Of a stretch of DNA of 64,000 bases, positions 38,211-46,840 are shown piece after piece. How positions within the stretch are numbered: the first letter of the stretch is position 1; every line of letters starts with the position of its first letter. Both the position numbers and the translations under genes were made by a program. A model generated the notes under the pieces. It searched no databases. It saw nothing but the letters and a program-made list of their open reading frames with translations, and was not told the origin of the DNA. The stretch lies in contig NZ_JAAVSY010000001.1 in NCBI RefSeq assembly GCF_012102745.1, positions 248,001-312,000 on the forward strand. Direction: 5' to 3'. This DNA comes from Haematospirillum sp. H4485 (GTDB lineage: Bacteria > Pseudomonadota > Alphaproteobacteria > Rhodospirillales > Rhodospirillaceae).

Positions 38211-40721
38211 ATGAGCAAAAGGCGTCTGCTTTTTGTGATCTGTGGTTCCATCGGCGGGCTTCTGCTTGTGCATTCTGCTCCTGCTTTGGCATTCAGGGTA
38301 CCAATGGGGCGCCCGTATATCGTTGATCTTTCCTTGTTTTCACTTGTTGTGCCCGGACTTTGCCTTGGCCTCGGCTTCGCCTTGTGGCTGGCTGGACCAT
38401 CCGGGCGCTATGGTCGTTCTCATTATGCTGGTGGTCTTGCAGTTCTTGCTGCGGTGCAGGGAATCAACCTCGCTGACATCAGCCTGTTTTTTCCTCATCT
38501 GCTTATCCACTTGGAGGCTATGGATCGGCTTACTTTGGCTTTATTGCCCATGGCGCCGGCATTTTTTCTTCTTCTGGTCCGCGATCAGGTGGTCAGCCGC
38601 GTTTTGTATCGTATCGTTCCTTTTGTTTTTGCCCTTGTGTTGGCAATTTTTCTGTCTGCTTTTTTCCTTCCCTATAATCACCTTCTGATCTTGCACACCA
38701 TTGTCAGTGTCTTCTGCCTTGCTGGCTTTGCCATCGGTATTCTGGAGGTCGGTCTGGGTCGGGGAGGGGAGAGGCTTCGTCCGGCCTTGGTTATCCTGTG
38801 TGGAGCCAGCGTTATTCTCTCCCTTGTCAATGATTTGGTTTCCGGATGGAGCGGTGGCCGCGATACCTCGCTTCTGGCTTTGTCGCTGGGGGGAAGTGCT
38901 CTGGTGTGTGGTGCTCTTTCGGCGCGTGACATGAGACGAAGCCGTCGCAGTCGAAAACTGGAGCTGCGACACCTTCTTGACCTGCGTGCAATTCTTGAAC
39001 AGCGTATCAAGGATACATCCTCTAAAATCAATAGTTTGCATATCCGTATTGACAATTTTCTTAAACATATACCGGAAGCTGTTCTGACCTTGGACTCTGA
39101 GGCCAGGATTCTTCGTTACGAGGGGGGTGCCGAGGTTCTCTTCGGTTGGAGTGCGCCGGAAGTTGTTGGGCGTTCAGCCATTTCCCTTCTTTCGGGAGAG
39201 TGGGCAGAGCGCTTCCTGCATGCCTTGAGACATCTGGAGCATGACGAAGAGGTTGAGTGGGGTGGTACGCGCCGTTTCGAGATCCATCTGCGTAATCGTG
39301 ATGGGCGCGTTGTGCCAGCAAACTGTTCTATATCGGTTGTACACGAGGAGGGAGCCAAGCTCTTTCAGGTCTTATTGCGCAGCACAGAAGCAGAGAAAAA
39401 GGCGCAAATGGATCTTTCCGCACAAAAGGCCCTTGTCTCTGAGCTACAGGACCGGTTGCGGCATATGGAGGAGTGTACGGCAACGGGATGGTATGAAACA
39501 TCCTCGGCTACCGGGAAAACCCGTTGGTCAGCAGGACTGGAGACAATCTGGGGATTCCGTGATGGTGCAAAGCCTGCAGGACTGAGGGATTTTGTCTTTA
39601 GAGTTACCGAAGAAGATCGTCCGCAACTCATTCATTCTCTTGATGATCCATCATGGGACGAAACCCGCCATACAGTACGCGTTCAGATTGATGATGTCAG
39701 GGTGGCCACAATCGAACTCTCACTGGTTCGTGAACGCGCCGCAGACGGTACCATTGTCCGTGAAACTGGTATAGCTCGCCGGTTATACGAGCAAAGTATC
39801 GCACCCTTGTCTTTTATGACGGCAGGGAAGCCTACAGAACGGGAAACCTATGTCATGGGCAGTATGGATGTATCAGCTGGTCCGGATACAATGGCCCCCC
39901 AACCGGGGCGAGGGGAGCCTCTTGATATTCTTTTGGTTGAGGATGTCGAGGTAAACCAAAGGGTTGCGGTTATGTTTCTGGAGCGTGAAGGCCACCGCGT
40001 ATCCGTTGCTTCTACAGGTAAGGATGGCGTTGATGCCGTATCGCAGGGATGCTTCGACCTTGTGCTCATGGACATTCGTCTTCCTGATATTGATGGCGTT
40101 GAGGCTGTACGTCGCATTCGTGCCCTTGATGATCCCGTGCGGGCGCAAATTCCTGTCCTGGCGTTGACGGCAAACGTCTTTGAAGATGATGTGAAGCGCT
40201 ACAGGGCTGCTGGCATGAATGGTGTTGTAGCCAAGCCTATACGCATAGAATCATTCCGACAGGCGTTGTGCTCCATACAGTCATCGGGTTCCACAGATGA
40301 CACTGTTTCTGCCGGGGGAGTTTTTTCATCCACGGCTTCGCCTTCCCTGGATGAAGGATTCATTGCAGACAGGCTGTCTGCCTTGGGTACGGAAAGCTTC
40401 AAGGCTATTCTGGGGCTGGGGCGACGGAGTATGGATAATGCGGTATCCGAGCTTTCTGTTGCTTTGGGGGTGTCCGATCCAGATCTGCTTGCGCGTTCAG
40501 GGCACAAGCTTGCCGGGGCCGCCAGCAACTTCGGTTTTTCCAGGCTTATGAAACTGGGGCGGGATATAGAAGATCTTGCCTTGGGTGGTGATGTTGCGCA
40601 GGCGCGTGCAATGGCTGCAGAAGGAGAGGCGCTGTGGGTTGAAGCCAGCAGGGCTCTTGATCTTTGGCTGAGTGCGCGCAACCTTCTGGACCATCGCCAG
40701 GAGTTGTCAACGTTCCTTTAG
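38211..40721 (+). CDS. Membrane PAS-REC-HPt protein lacking a histidine kinase domain
   Basis: An 836-residue protein. Residues 1-240 contain about seven hydrophobic helices. A short coiled coil precedes a PAS domain (about 275-395) and a second PAS-like region (about 420-520). A receiver domain follows (about 569-690) with the phosphoacceptor Asp621 in LVLMDIRLPDIDG. A C-terminal HPt domain has His765 in SGHKLAGAASNFG. I find no DHp His box and no N/G1/G2 ATP-binding boxes. It is therefore a phosphorelay intermediate rather than a self-sufficient kinase, and needs a partner kinase encoded elsewhere. Confidence 0.85.
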   Translation: MSKRRLLFVICGSIGGLLLVHSAPALAFRVPMGRPYIVDLSLFSLVVPGLCLGLGFALWLAGPSGRYGRSHYAGGLAVLAAVQGINLADISLFFPHLLIHLEAMDRLTLALLPMAPAFFLLLVRDQVVSRVLYRIVPFVFALVLAIFLSAFFLPYNHLLILHTIVSVFCLAGFAIGILEVGLGRGGERLRPALVILCGASVILSLVNDLVSGWSGGRDTSLLALSLGGSALVCGALSARDMRRSRRSRKLELRHLLDLRAILEQRIKDTSSKINSLHIRIDNFLKHIPEAVLTLDSEARILRYEGGAEVLFGWSAPEVVGRSAISLLSGEWAERFLHALRHLEHDEEVEWGGTRRFEIHLRNRDGRVVPANCSISVVHEEGAKLFQVLLRSTEAEKKAQMDLSAQKALVSELQDRLRHMEECTATGWYETSSATGKTRWSAGLETIWGFRDGAKPAGLRDFVFRVTEEDRPQLIHSLDDPSWDETRHTVRVQIDDVRVATIELSLVRERAADGTIVRETGIARRLYEQSIAPLSFMTAGKPTERETYVMGSMDVSAGPDTMAPQPGRGEPLDILLVEDVEVNQRVAVMFLEREGHRVSVASTGKDGVDAVSQGCFDLVLMDIRLPDIDGVEAVRRIRALDDPVRAQIPVLALTANVFEDDVKRYRAAGMNGVVAKPIRIESFRQALCSIQSSGSTDDTVSAGGVFSSTASPSLDEGFIADRLSALGTESFKAILGLGRRSMDNAVSELSVALGVSDPDLLARSGHKLAGAASNFGFSRLMKLGRDIEDLALGGDVAQARAMAAEGEALWVEASRALDLWLSARNLLDHRQELSTFL

Positions 40722-40766
40722 ATCTTTATCCGTGTTGCCGGGATTGAGTTCTGCACTGAAGCAGGT

Positions 40767-41597
40767 ATGATCACGGCCATGTCAGCAATACCTCTCTATG
40801 GACTTCCGGCTCTTTTTACCCTTGTCCCTGCCGCTCTTCTGGTCTTCCGGCATGGGGGAGGGCGTGATTCTGCATTCTGGGGAGCTTTAGGGCTTGCTGT
40901 ATTTGGGTCAGGTGCCCAGGCCGTTGAATTTTATCAGTATGGCCTTGGCGAGGGATTTTCTTTCTCCCTCTGGGTGACAATTACGGCGACCTTGGTCTTG
41001 TTTATTTTTGGGGCCTTGGTCTTGCGGCAAGGGTGGCGCTTGCTGTTTCTTCTGGCCCCCTACCTTCTATTGCTGGGTGGGGCGGCAACCTTGTTCCACC
41101 TTCTGTTTGGGGAAAAACATGTTTCCTTTCCTGTTGTGTCTGCGACGGATGGCGAAGGGGCATGGTTTTTTCTGCATGTATTTGTTGGCATTCTATCTTA
41201 CGCTCTTCTTACATTTGCGGCGGTTGCGGCCTTGTCGGCCTTTTTGCAGGAGCGGGCACTAAAGCATAAGTCACCAAACATGTTGACCCGGAAGCTGCCT
41301 TCCGTTGCCGAGAGCGAGTCGCTGTCCTTGGCCATGCTGCTTCAGGGTGGGCTTGTTCTTGGCCTTGGCTTATGTTCAGGACTTGCTGTAAATTGGCTTG
41401 GACACAGGACGCTGCTTGATTTCAATCACAAGAGCATCTTGAGTATCCTGACGTTTGTAACGGTTATGACCCTGATTGTGGCCCGTTTTGTCAGTGGTAC
41501 AAGAGGGCGGGTCGCTGCGCGTCTTGTGTTGTTGGCGTGGCTTTTTTTGACTTTGGCCTGGCCTGGGGTCAAGTTTGTGTCCCAAGCTTTGCTCTGA
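40767..41597 (+). CDS. CcsA/HemX-like inner membrane protein (YpjD type)
   Basis: A 276-residue protein with about eight hydrophobic helices. The cytochrome c assembly signature is seen as FFLHVFVGILSYALLTFAAV and WLGHRTLLDFNHKSILSI, with conserved His residues. The family includes CcsA/HemX and E. coli YpjD; the latter sits beside ffh and has no established biochemical role. Start at 40767 is preceded by GCAGG; 40779 is an alternative. The stop is followed by dusB 57 bases later. Confidence 0.78.
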   Translation: MITAMSAIPLYGLPALFTLVPAALLVFRHGGGRDSAFWGALGLAVFGSGAQAVEFYQYGLGEGFSFSLWVTITATLVLFIFGALVLRQGWRLLFLLAPYLLLLGGAATLFHLLFGEKHVSFPVVSATDGEGAWFFLHVFVGILSYALLTFAAVAALSAFLQERALKHKSPNMLTRKLPSVAESESLSLAMLLQGGLVLGLGLCSGLAVNWLGHRTLLDFNHKSILSILTFVTVMTLIVARFVSGTRGRVAARLVLLAWLFLTLAWPGVKFVSQALL

Positions 41598-41653
41598 TCT
41601 TGGGCCGGGTCTTGTCGGTACATTACAGGGCAATACGGAAAAAGCCTGAATTC

Positions 41654-42661
41654 ATGAACAATACCCTCGATCCTTTGCGGATTGGCCGTCTTGATGCGGT
41701 GTCGCCGGTTCTTCTTGCCCCTATGTCAGGGGTAACTGATCAGCCTTTCAGGCGTCTGGTCAAACGGTACGGGGCTGGCCTTGTTTTTTCGGAGATGATT
41801 GCCAGCGCCCAGATGATCCGTGCTCATCGGGATACCTTGCGTATGAGCACGGCCTGTCAGGGTGAGCACCCTATGGCTGTGCAACTTGCAGGAAATGAGC
41901 CTGCGGTTATGGCAGAGGCTGCCAGAATGAACGAAGACAGGGGGGCTGCCCTGATTGACATCAACATGGGGTGCCCGGTGAAGAAGGTTGTCAAAGGGCA
42001 CGCGGGGTCTGCCCTGATGCGTGATGAAGCCTTGGCTGGGGCTATCATGGAGGCTGTTGTCCGCGCAGTTGCGACGCCGGTGTCGGTTAAAATGCGCCTT
42101 GGCTGGGATTCCGGGACGCAGAACGTGGTTCGTATGGCGCAGATAGCGCGCGAAAGCGGTATTGCGATGATCACAGTGCATGGACGAACCCGGTGTCAGA
42201 TGTACACGGGAAAGGCTGATTGGTCTGCCATTCGTCCTGTGGTCGAGGCAGTAGATCTACCCGTCGTGGTGAATGGTGACATTATTGACTTGGGCACTGC
42301 ACAGGCCGCTTTGGCTCAATCGGGCGCTGCGGCCATTATGGTTGGGCGAGGGGCGCAGGGCAGGCCATGGCTACCAGGGGAGCTGGCACGTGCCTTACAG
42401 GGCGGGAGTCCGGTTGTTTCCCCTTCTCTTTCCGAGCGTCGGGATCTTTTGCTTGAGCACTATAGCGATATTATTGCCCATTATGGTCTGGATGTTGGCT
42501 TGCGTATTGCCCGCAAGCACGTCGCGTGGGGGGTGGCAGGCCTTCCCGGTGCTTCTGCCTTCCGGGAGTCCTTTAATGCTTTGACAGAGGTTCGGGAAGC
42601 TTTGCTGTCCATATCGCTCTTTTTTGAGCAGGTTATTGACAAAGCGCCATTGGCAGCTTGA
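41654..42661 (+). CDS. dusB: tRNA-dihydrouridine synthase DusB (NifR3 family)
   Basis: A 335-residue FMN enzyme: APMSGVTDQPFRRLVKRYGAGLVFSEM, the catalytic Cys in DINMGCPVKKVVKGHAGSAL, and VHGRTRCQMYTGKADW, with GRGAQGRPWL near residue 234. It reduces uridine in tRNA D-loops. In alphaproteobacteria this gene (nifR3) heads nifR3-ntrB-ntrC-ntrY-ntrX; here ntrB is missing. The ATG at 41654 gives the standard start. Confidence 0.96.
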   Translation: MNNTLDPLRIGRLDAVSPVLLAPMSGVTDQPFRRLVKRYGAGLVFSEMIASAQMIRAHRDTLRMSTACQGEHPMAVQLAGNEPAVMAEAARMNEDRGAALIDINMGCPVKKVVKGHAGSALMRDEALAGAIMEAVVRAVATPVSVKMRLGWDSGTQNVVRMAQIARESGIAMITVHGRTRCQMYTGKADWSAIRPVVEAVDLPVVVNGDIIDLGTAQAALAQSGAAAIMVGRGAQGRPWLPGELARALQGGSPVVSPSLSERRDLLLEHYSDIIAHYGLDVGLRIARKHVAWGVAGLPGASAFRESFNALTEVREALLSISLFFEQVIDKAPLAA

Positions 42662-42739
42662 TATCCGAGCCTTGCCCGTATCCGGAAGGTGTAGAAAGTT
42701 TATTCCGTTGGTCTCTTGATATGAGAGGATAGTATCTCG

Positions 42740-43126
42740 GTGGTTTCACGTGCTTGCCCTGTAGATGGATTGTCTTCGTCCGACGCTGCAAGCGGTATGC
42801 CCAATAGGGATTCTTCTGAAGAAAGCGCTTCGGTCTTGCCTTCCTGCCATGGGGCGGAAGAGCGTGCTGCTGTTCAGGTTGAAGGACTGGCCGAAGCCGT
42901 ACAGCGGAGTTTGGCAGCCTACTTTGCCGTGCATAAGGACGGGTTGCCCCCAGCCGGTTTATACAACCGCTTGCTCTCTGAGTTCGAGCGTCCCTTGTTG
43001 ACGCTTGCTCTGGATGTCACAGGTGGTAACCAAATCCGGGCTGCTGCCTTGCTGGGGCTGAATCGCAATACACTGCGCAAGAAAATCAGGGCCTTGTCCA
43101 TCAGTCCAGTCAGGGGATCTGTATGA
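42740..43126 (+). CDS. Stand-alone Fis-like protein, remnant C-terminal region of NtrC
   Basis: A 128-residue protein. Residues 49-128 are the C-terminal part of alphaproteobacterial NtrC: EGLAEAVQRSLAAYF, DGLPPAGLYNRLLSEFERP, then the Fis-type helix-turn-helix at 97-119 (GNQIRAAALLGLNRNTLRKK). Residues 1-48 are a polar Ser/Glu-rich segment like an NtrC linker. There is no receiver domain and no AAA+ domain, and only 78 bases separate it from dusB, so ntrB and the first three quarters of ntrC are absent. The GTG start follows GAGAGGA, and the stop overlaps ntrY (ATGA). A functional DNA-binding protein is plausible; loss of sigma54 activation is certain for this copy. Confidence 0.85.
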   Translation: MVSRACPVDGLSSSDAASGMPNRDSSEESASVLPSCHGAEERAAVQVEGLAEAVQRSLAAYFAVHKDGLPPAGLYNRLLSEFERPLLTLALDVTGGNQIRAAALLGLNRNTLRKKIRALSISPVRGSV

Positions 43127-45345
43127 ATCAGCCTGTACAAGATGGTTCCGTCATGCGTTTTTATGCTTGGTTGCGCCAGGGGGGTGTGGCAAGAAGGCTT
43201 GCCGTTCTTCTTGGTGCGGCAGCCTTGGTCTTTGGTGCGGCAACATGGGCTGTTCTTGCCGGATTCTGGGAACCGGTTCCAGATGGGGGGCACGCCTTAT
43301 CCGTCTTGTTGAATCTTGACCTTATTCTTCTTCTGGTGCTGTCAGCGCTGGTTATTCGCAGCATCGTTGCGTTATGGCTTGCACGCCGAACCGGAGGAGC
43401 AGGATCAAGACTTCATCTGCGTCTGGTTGGGCTTTTTGGTGCCGTAGCGATTACCCCGACAATTCTGGTCGCTGTCTTTTCAGCCCTGTTTTTTAACCTT
43501 GGGGTTCAGTTCTGGTTTGGGGAACGGGTTCAGACGGTCCTGTCCGAGAGCCAGGCTGTTGCGCAGGCTTATCTGGACGAGCATCGCCAAGCCATAGCTG
43601 GTCAGGCATTGGTTGTTGCTGGTGATATCCAGCGCAACTGGGAAAGGCTTCTACAAAATCCCGATGACCAGTCGCGCTATCTGCAGACCCAGGTTTATGT
43701 GCGTGGATTGACAGAGGCTGTCTTGTTTGAGCGCAGCGGTAAAGTTGGTGCGCGGGCGGGGTATACGTTTTCCCTTCAGTTCGAGGATGTTCCCCTCTGG
43801 GCGCTGGAGAAAGCAGATCAGGGTGAAGTTGCGGTCCTGACAGGTGAGAATGAAGACAGGGTTCGTGCCTTGGTGCGTCTTGATACCCTGCCCGAGATAT
43901 TTCTGTACGTTGGTCGTTTTGTTGATACCGATGTCATTCGGCACATCGACAATACAGACAATGCCGTGCAGCAGTACCAACGGATGCAGTCCGGTCGGGC
44001 TGAGCTTGAGTTGCGTTTTTCCTTGGTTTTCATCGTGGTATCACTTTTGCTCCTGTTGGCTGCCGTTTGGGTTGGCTTGAACTTGGCCAATCGGTGGGCC
44101 ATGCCCATAGTGGAACTGATTAATGCCAGCGAGCGTGTATCTGTTGGTGATATGGCCGTACGTGTTTCGGAGATTGATGCTTCTGATGAAGTTGCGGCCT
44201 TGTCCCGTGCCTTTAACAGGATGACCGCTCGTATCACAGCCCAGCAGAAAGAACTTCTGGAGGCGAACAGAACCCTGGATGAGCGGAAACGGTTTACCGA
44301 GACTGTTCTGGAGGGGGTTTCAGCCGGCGTTATATCAACGTCTCCCGATGGTTTCGTGACTCTGGTCAATCGTTCGGCGCAGACTCTTCTGGATCTTCCG
44401 GCTGTTTCTTCGTTGGAAGGCCAGCATATTTCTATTGTTATTCCTGAGTTTTCTCCTCTTCTTCCCGAAAAGGAGATTCTGTGCGAGGGGCAGTCAATCC
44501 AGCGCGAAATGGTTCTGAGCCGTGGGGGAAAGGATTTGACCTTTTTGGTCAGGGTCAGCGCCGAGTATGTTGATTCCAGGGTTATTGGTAATGTCATTAC
44601 CTTTGATGACATTACGCTTTTGCAAGCGGCACAGCGGACTGCAGCCTGGGCGGATATTGCTCGTCGTATAGCGCATGAAATCAAAAATCCCCTGACTCCT
44701 ATACAGCTCTCTGCAGAGCGCCTGAAACGGCGTTATCTCAAACAGATAGAAGAGGGGCAGGATGTCTTTGTGCAGTGCACAGATACCATTATTCGCCATG
44801 TGGGTGATATAGGACAGATGGTTGATGAATTCTCGGCCTTTGCACGGATGCCTCATCCTGTTATGAAGGATGAAAATCTTTGTGAAATCATAAGGCAGTA
44901 TAGTTTTCTCCAACAAACGGCTTATCCTTCTATTCGTTTTGTGCTGGATATTCCGGAAGAAGAGGTTGTTGTTTTGTGTGACACGCGTCAGGTTGGGCAA
45001 GCATTGACAAATATTATAAAGAATGCGGTTGAAGCTATTGAATCACGGGATAATCCAACGGATCCTGGCTGTATAATCGTCTCTCTTCGGGAGCAGGGTG
45101 GCGTCATCAGGGCATCGGTTACAGACAATGGGCGTGGGTTGCCCAAGGCCAACCGGGAGCGTTTGGTTGAGCCCTATGTCACGACGCGATCCAAAGGAAC
45201 GGGGCTTGGTTTGGCTATTGTCAAAAAAATTCTGGAAGATCACGGTGGTGATCTGTTACTTGAAGATGCTTCTGACGGAGGAGCACAGATTTCGATGCTG
45301 TTTGCAGTGCAGTCTGCTGTAGTACAGGATGGTGTTTCTGTTTGA
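43123..45345 (+). CDS. ntrY: Nitrogen-regulation sensor histidine kinase NtrY
   Basis: A 740-residue membrane kinase: about three N-terminal hydrophobic helices, a periplasmic loop, another helix near residue 300, HAMP, PAS (about 385-490), then DHp with the phosphoacceptor His518 in RRIAHEIKNPLTPIQLS. The ATP-binding boxes are IIKNAVEAIESR, DNGRGLPK and GTGLGLAIVKKI. Its start overlaps the Fis-like gene by 4 bases, implying coupling. With NtrX it senses nitrogen or redox state in alphaproteobacteria. Confidence 0.96.
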   Translation: MNQPVQDGSVMRFYAWLRQGGVARRLAVLLGAAALVFGAATWAVLAGFWEPVPDGGHALSVLLNLDLILLLVLSALVIRSIVALWLARRTGGAGSRLHLRLVGLFGAVAITPTILVAVFSALFFNLGVQFWFGERVQTVLSESQAVAQAYLDEHRQAIAGQALVVAGDIQRNWERLLQNPDDQSRYLQTQVYVRGLTEAVLFERSGKVGARAGYTFSLQFEDVPLWALEKADQGEVAVLTGENEDRVRALVRLDTLPEIFLYVGRFVDTDVIRHIDNTDNAVQQYQRMQSGRAELELRFSLVFIVVSLLLLLAAVWVGLNLANRWAMPIVELINASERVSVGDMAVRVSEIDASDEVAALSRAFNRMTARITAQQKELLEANRTLDERKRFTETVLEGVSAGVISTSPDGFVTLVNRSAQTLLDLPAVSSLEGQHISIVIPEFSPLLPEKEILCEGQSIQREMVLSRGGKDLTFLVRVSAEYVDSRVIGNVITFDDITLLQAAQRTAAWADIARRIAHEIKNPLTPIQLSAERLKRRYLKQIEEGQDVFVQCTDTIIRHVGDIGQMVDEFSAFARMPHPVMKDENLCEIIRQYSFLQQTAYPSIRFVLDIPEEEVVVLCDTRQVGQALTNIIKNAVEAIESRDNPTDPGCIIVSLREQGGVIRASVTDNGRGLPKANRERLVEPYVTTRSKGTGLGLAIVKKILEDHGGDLLLEDASDGGAQISMLFAVQSAVVQDGVSV

Positions 45346-45393
45346 TCCGGAGCACATTTCAGATTTTCAGGCATAAGGCAGCACGTTGGTTTC

Positions 45394-46797
45394 ATGGCAC
45401 GTGATATCCTGATCGTTGATGATGAAGCTGATATTCGGACAGTTCTGTCAGGAATTCTGGAGGATGAGGGGTATGTGACCCGAGGTGCCGGCAGCACCGA
45501 CGAAGCTCTGCTGTCTGTGGCCGATAAGGCTCCGGGGTTGATTATCCTCGATATATGGCTGGAAGGCTCCGGAATGGATGGTCTCCAGCTTCTTGATGTT
45601 CTGCGCCGTGATTATCCTTTGGTTCCCGTTGTTATGATTTCAGGCCACGGGACAATAGAAACAGCTGTTTCTGCCATTCGTAACGGTGCCTATGACTTTA
45701 TCGAGAAACCATTCAAGACAGACCGGCTTTTGCTGGTTGTCGAGCGGGCCTTTGAGGCTGCCCGCCTGCGGATGGAAAATCAGCAGCTGAAGAGTGCTAT
45801 TTCTGTTCCATCTGATTTGCATGGGACGTCGATGGCTATTATGCATGTTCGACAGGCGATTGCCCGCGTTGCTCCATCGGGGTCAAGGGTTCTGATCGTT
45901 GGACAAGCTGGATCCGGCAAGGAAGTGGTGGCCCGGCTGATACATGCTCATTCCCGCCGTGCAGATGCTCCATTTGTCTGCGTAAACTGTGCCACCATGC
46001 ACCCGGACCGAATGGAGATAGAGCTTTTCGGGACCGAAAGAGGGTATGAGGGAGAGCAAGCATCCCGAAAGATTGGCGTGTTCGAGCAGGCAGACGGGGG
46101 CACCCTGCTTCTGGATGAGATTGGTGACATGCCATTGGAAACACAGGGAAAGATTGTCCGTGTTTTGCAAGAGCAGACATTCGAACGCGTGGGTGGAACC
46201 AAGAAGGTAGCGGTCGATGTTCGGGTTATTGCCACGACCACCCGTGATTTGCGCCTGTCCATTGCGCAAGGCGAATTCCGTGAAGATCTGTATTATCGTC
46301 TGAGTGTTGTGCCAATACATGTTCCAGCCCTGCAGGACAGGCGGGAGGACATTCCGGTTCTGTCACGTGTTATCATGGAGCAGGCTGCCCGTAGCACTGG
46401 TGCTCTACCTAGGTGTATCGGTGATGATGCCATGGCTGTGCTGCAATCCTATGATTGGCCAGGCAATGTCAGGCAACTGCGCAATGTGATTGATTGGCTG
46501 TTGATCATGGCTCCCGGAGATAACGAGGAGGTGATTCGTGCTGATATGTTGCCGGCTGAAATTAGCCTGATTGTGCCGGAGGTCTTGTTACGGCTTGAAG
46601 GATCGGCTGAAATCATGTCATTGCCTCTGCGTGACGCCCGTGAGATGTTTGAGCGGGAGTACCTGCTGGCCCAGGTTACCCGTTTTAACGGCAATATCTC
46701 GCGAACGGCTGAATTCGTTGGCATGGAACGTTCTGCTCTTCATCGGAAGTTGAAGAATCTCGGGGTGTCCAGCGAGGAGAAGGTAAGGGCCCTGTAG
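45394..46797 (+). CDS. ntrX: Response regulator NtrX
   Basis: A 467-residue protein: receiver domain with Asp53 in LIILDIWLEG, AAA+ domain with Walker A GQAGSGKEV and Walker B GGTLLLDEIGDMP, and a C-terminal Fis-type HTH (ISRTAEFVGMERSALHRKL). The sigma54-contacting GAFTGA loop is missing: the equivalent stretch reads ELFGTERGYEGEQASRK. This is usual for NtrX and indicates it does not activate sigma54 promoters. Confidence 0.95.
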   Translation: MARDILIVDDEADIRTVLSGILEDEGYVTRGAGSTDEALLSVADKAPGLIILDIWLEGSGMDGLQLLDVLRRDYPLVPVVMISGHGTIETAVSAIRNGAYDFIEKPFKTDRLLLVVERAFEAARLRMENQQLKSAISVPSDLHGTSMAIMHVRQAIARVAPSGSRVLIVGQAGSGKEVVARLIHAHSRRADAPFVCVNCATMHPDRMEIELFGTERGYEGEQASRKIGVFEQADGGTLLLDEIGDMPLETQGKIVRVLQEQTFERVGGTKKVAVDVRVIATTTRDLRLSIAQGEFREDLYYRLSVVPIHVPALQDRREDIPVLSRVIMEQAARSTGALPRCIGDDAMAVLQSYDWPGNVRQLRNVIDWLLIMAPGDNEEVIRADMLPAEISLIVPEVLLRLEGSAEIMSLPLRDAREMFEREYLLAQVTRFNGNISRTAEFVGMERSALHRKLKNLGVSSEEKVRAL

Positions 46798-46840
46798 CCC
46801 TTATCAGTTGGCTTGTCCAGGACGGCGGAGACTGTTGACC

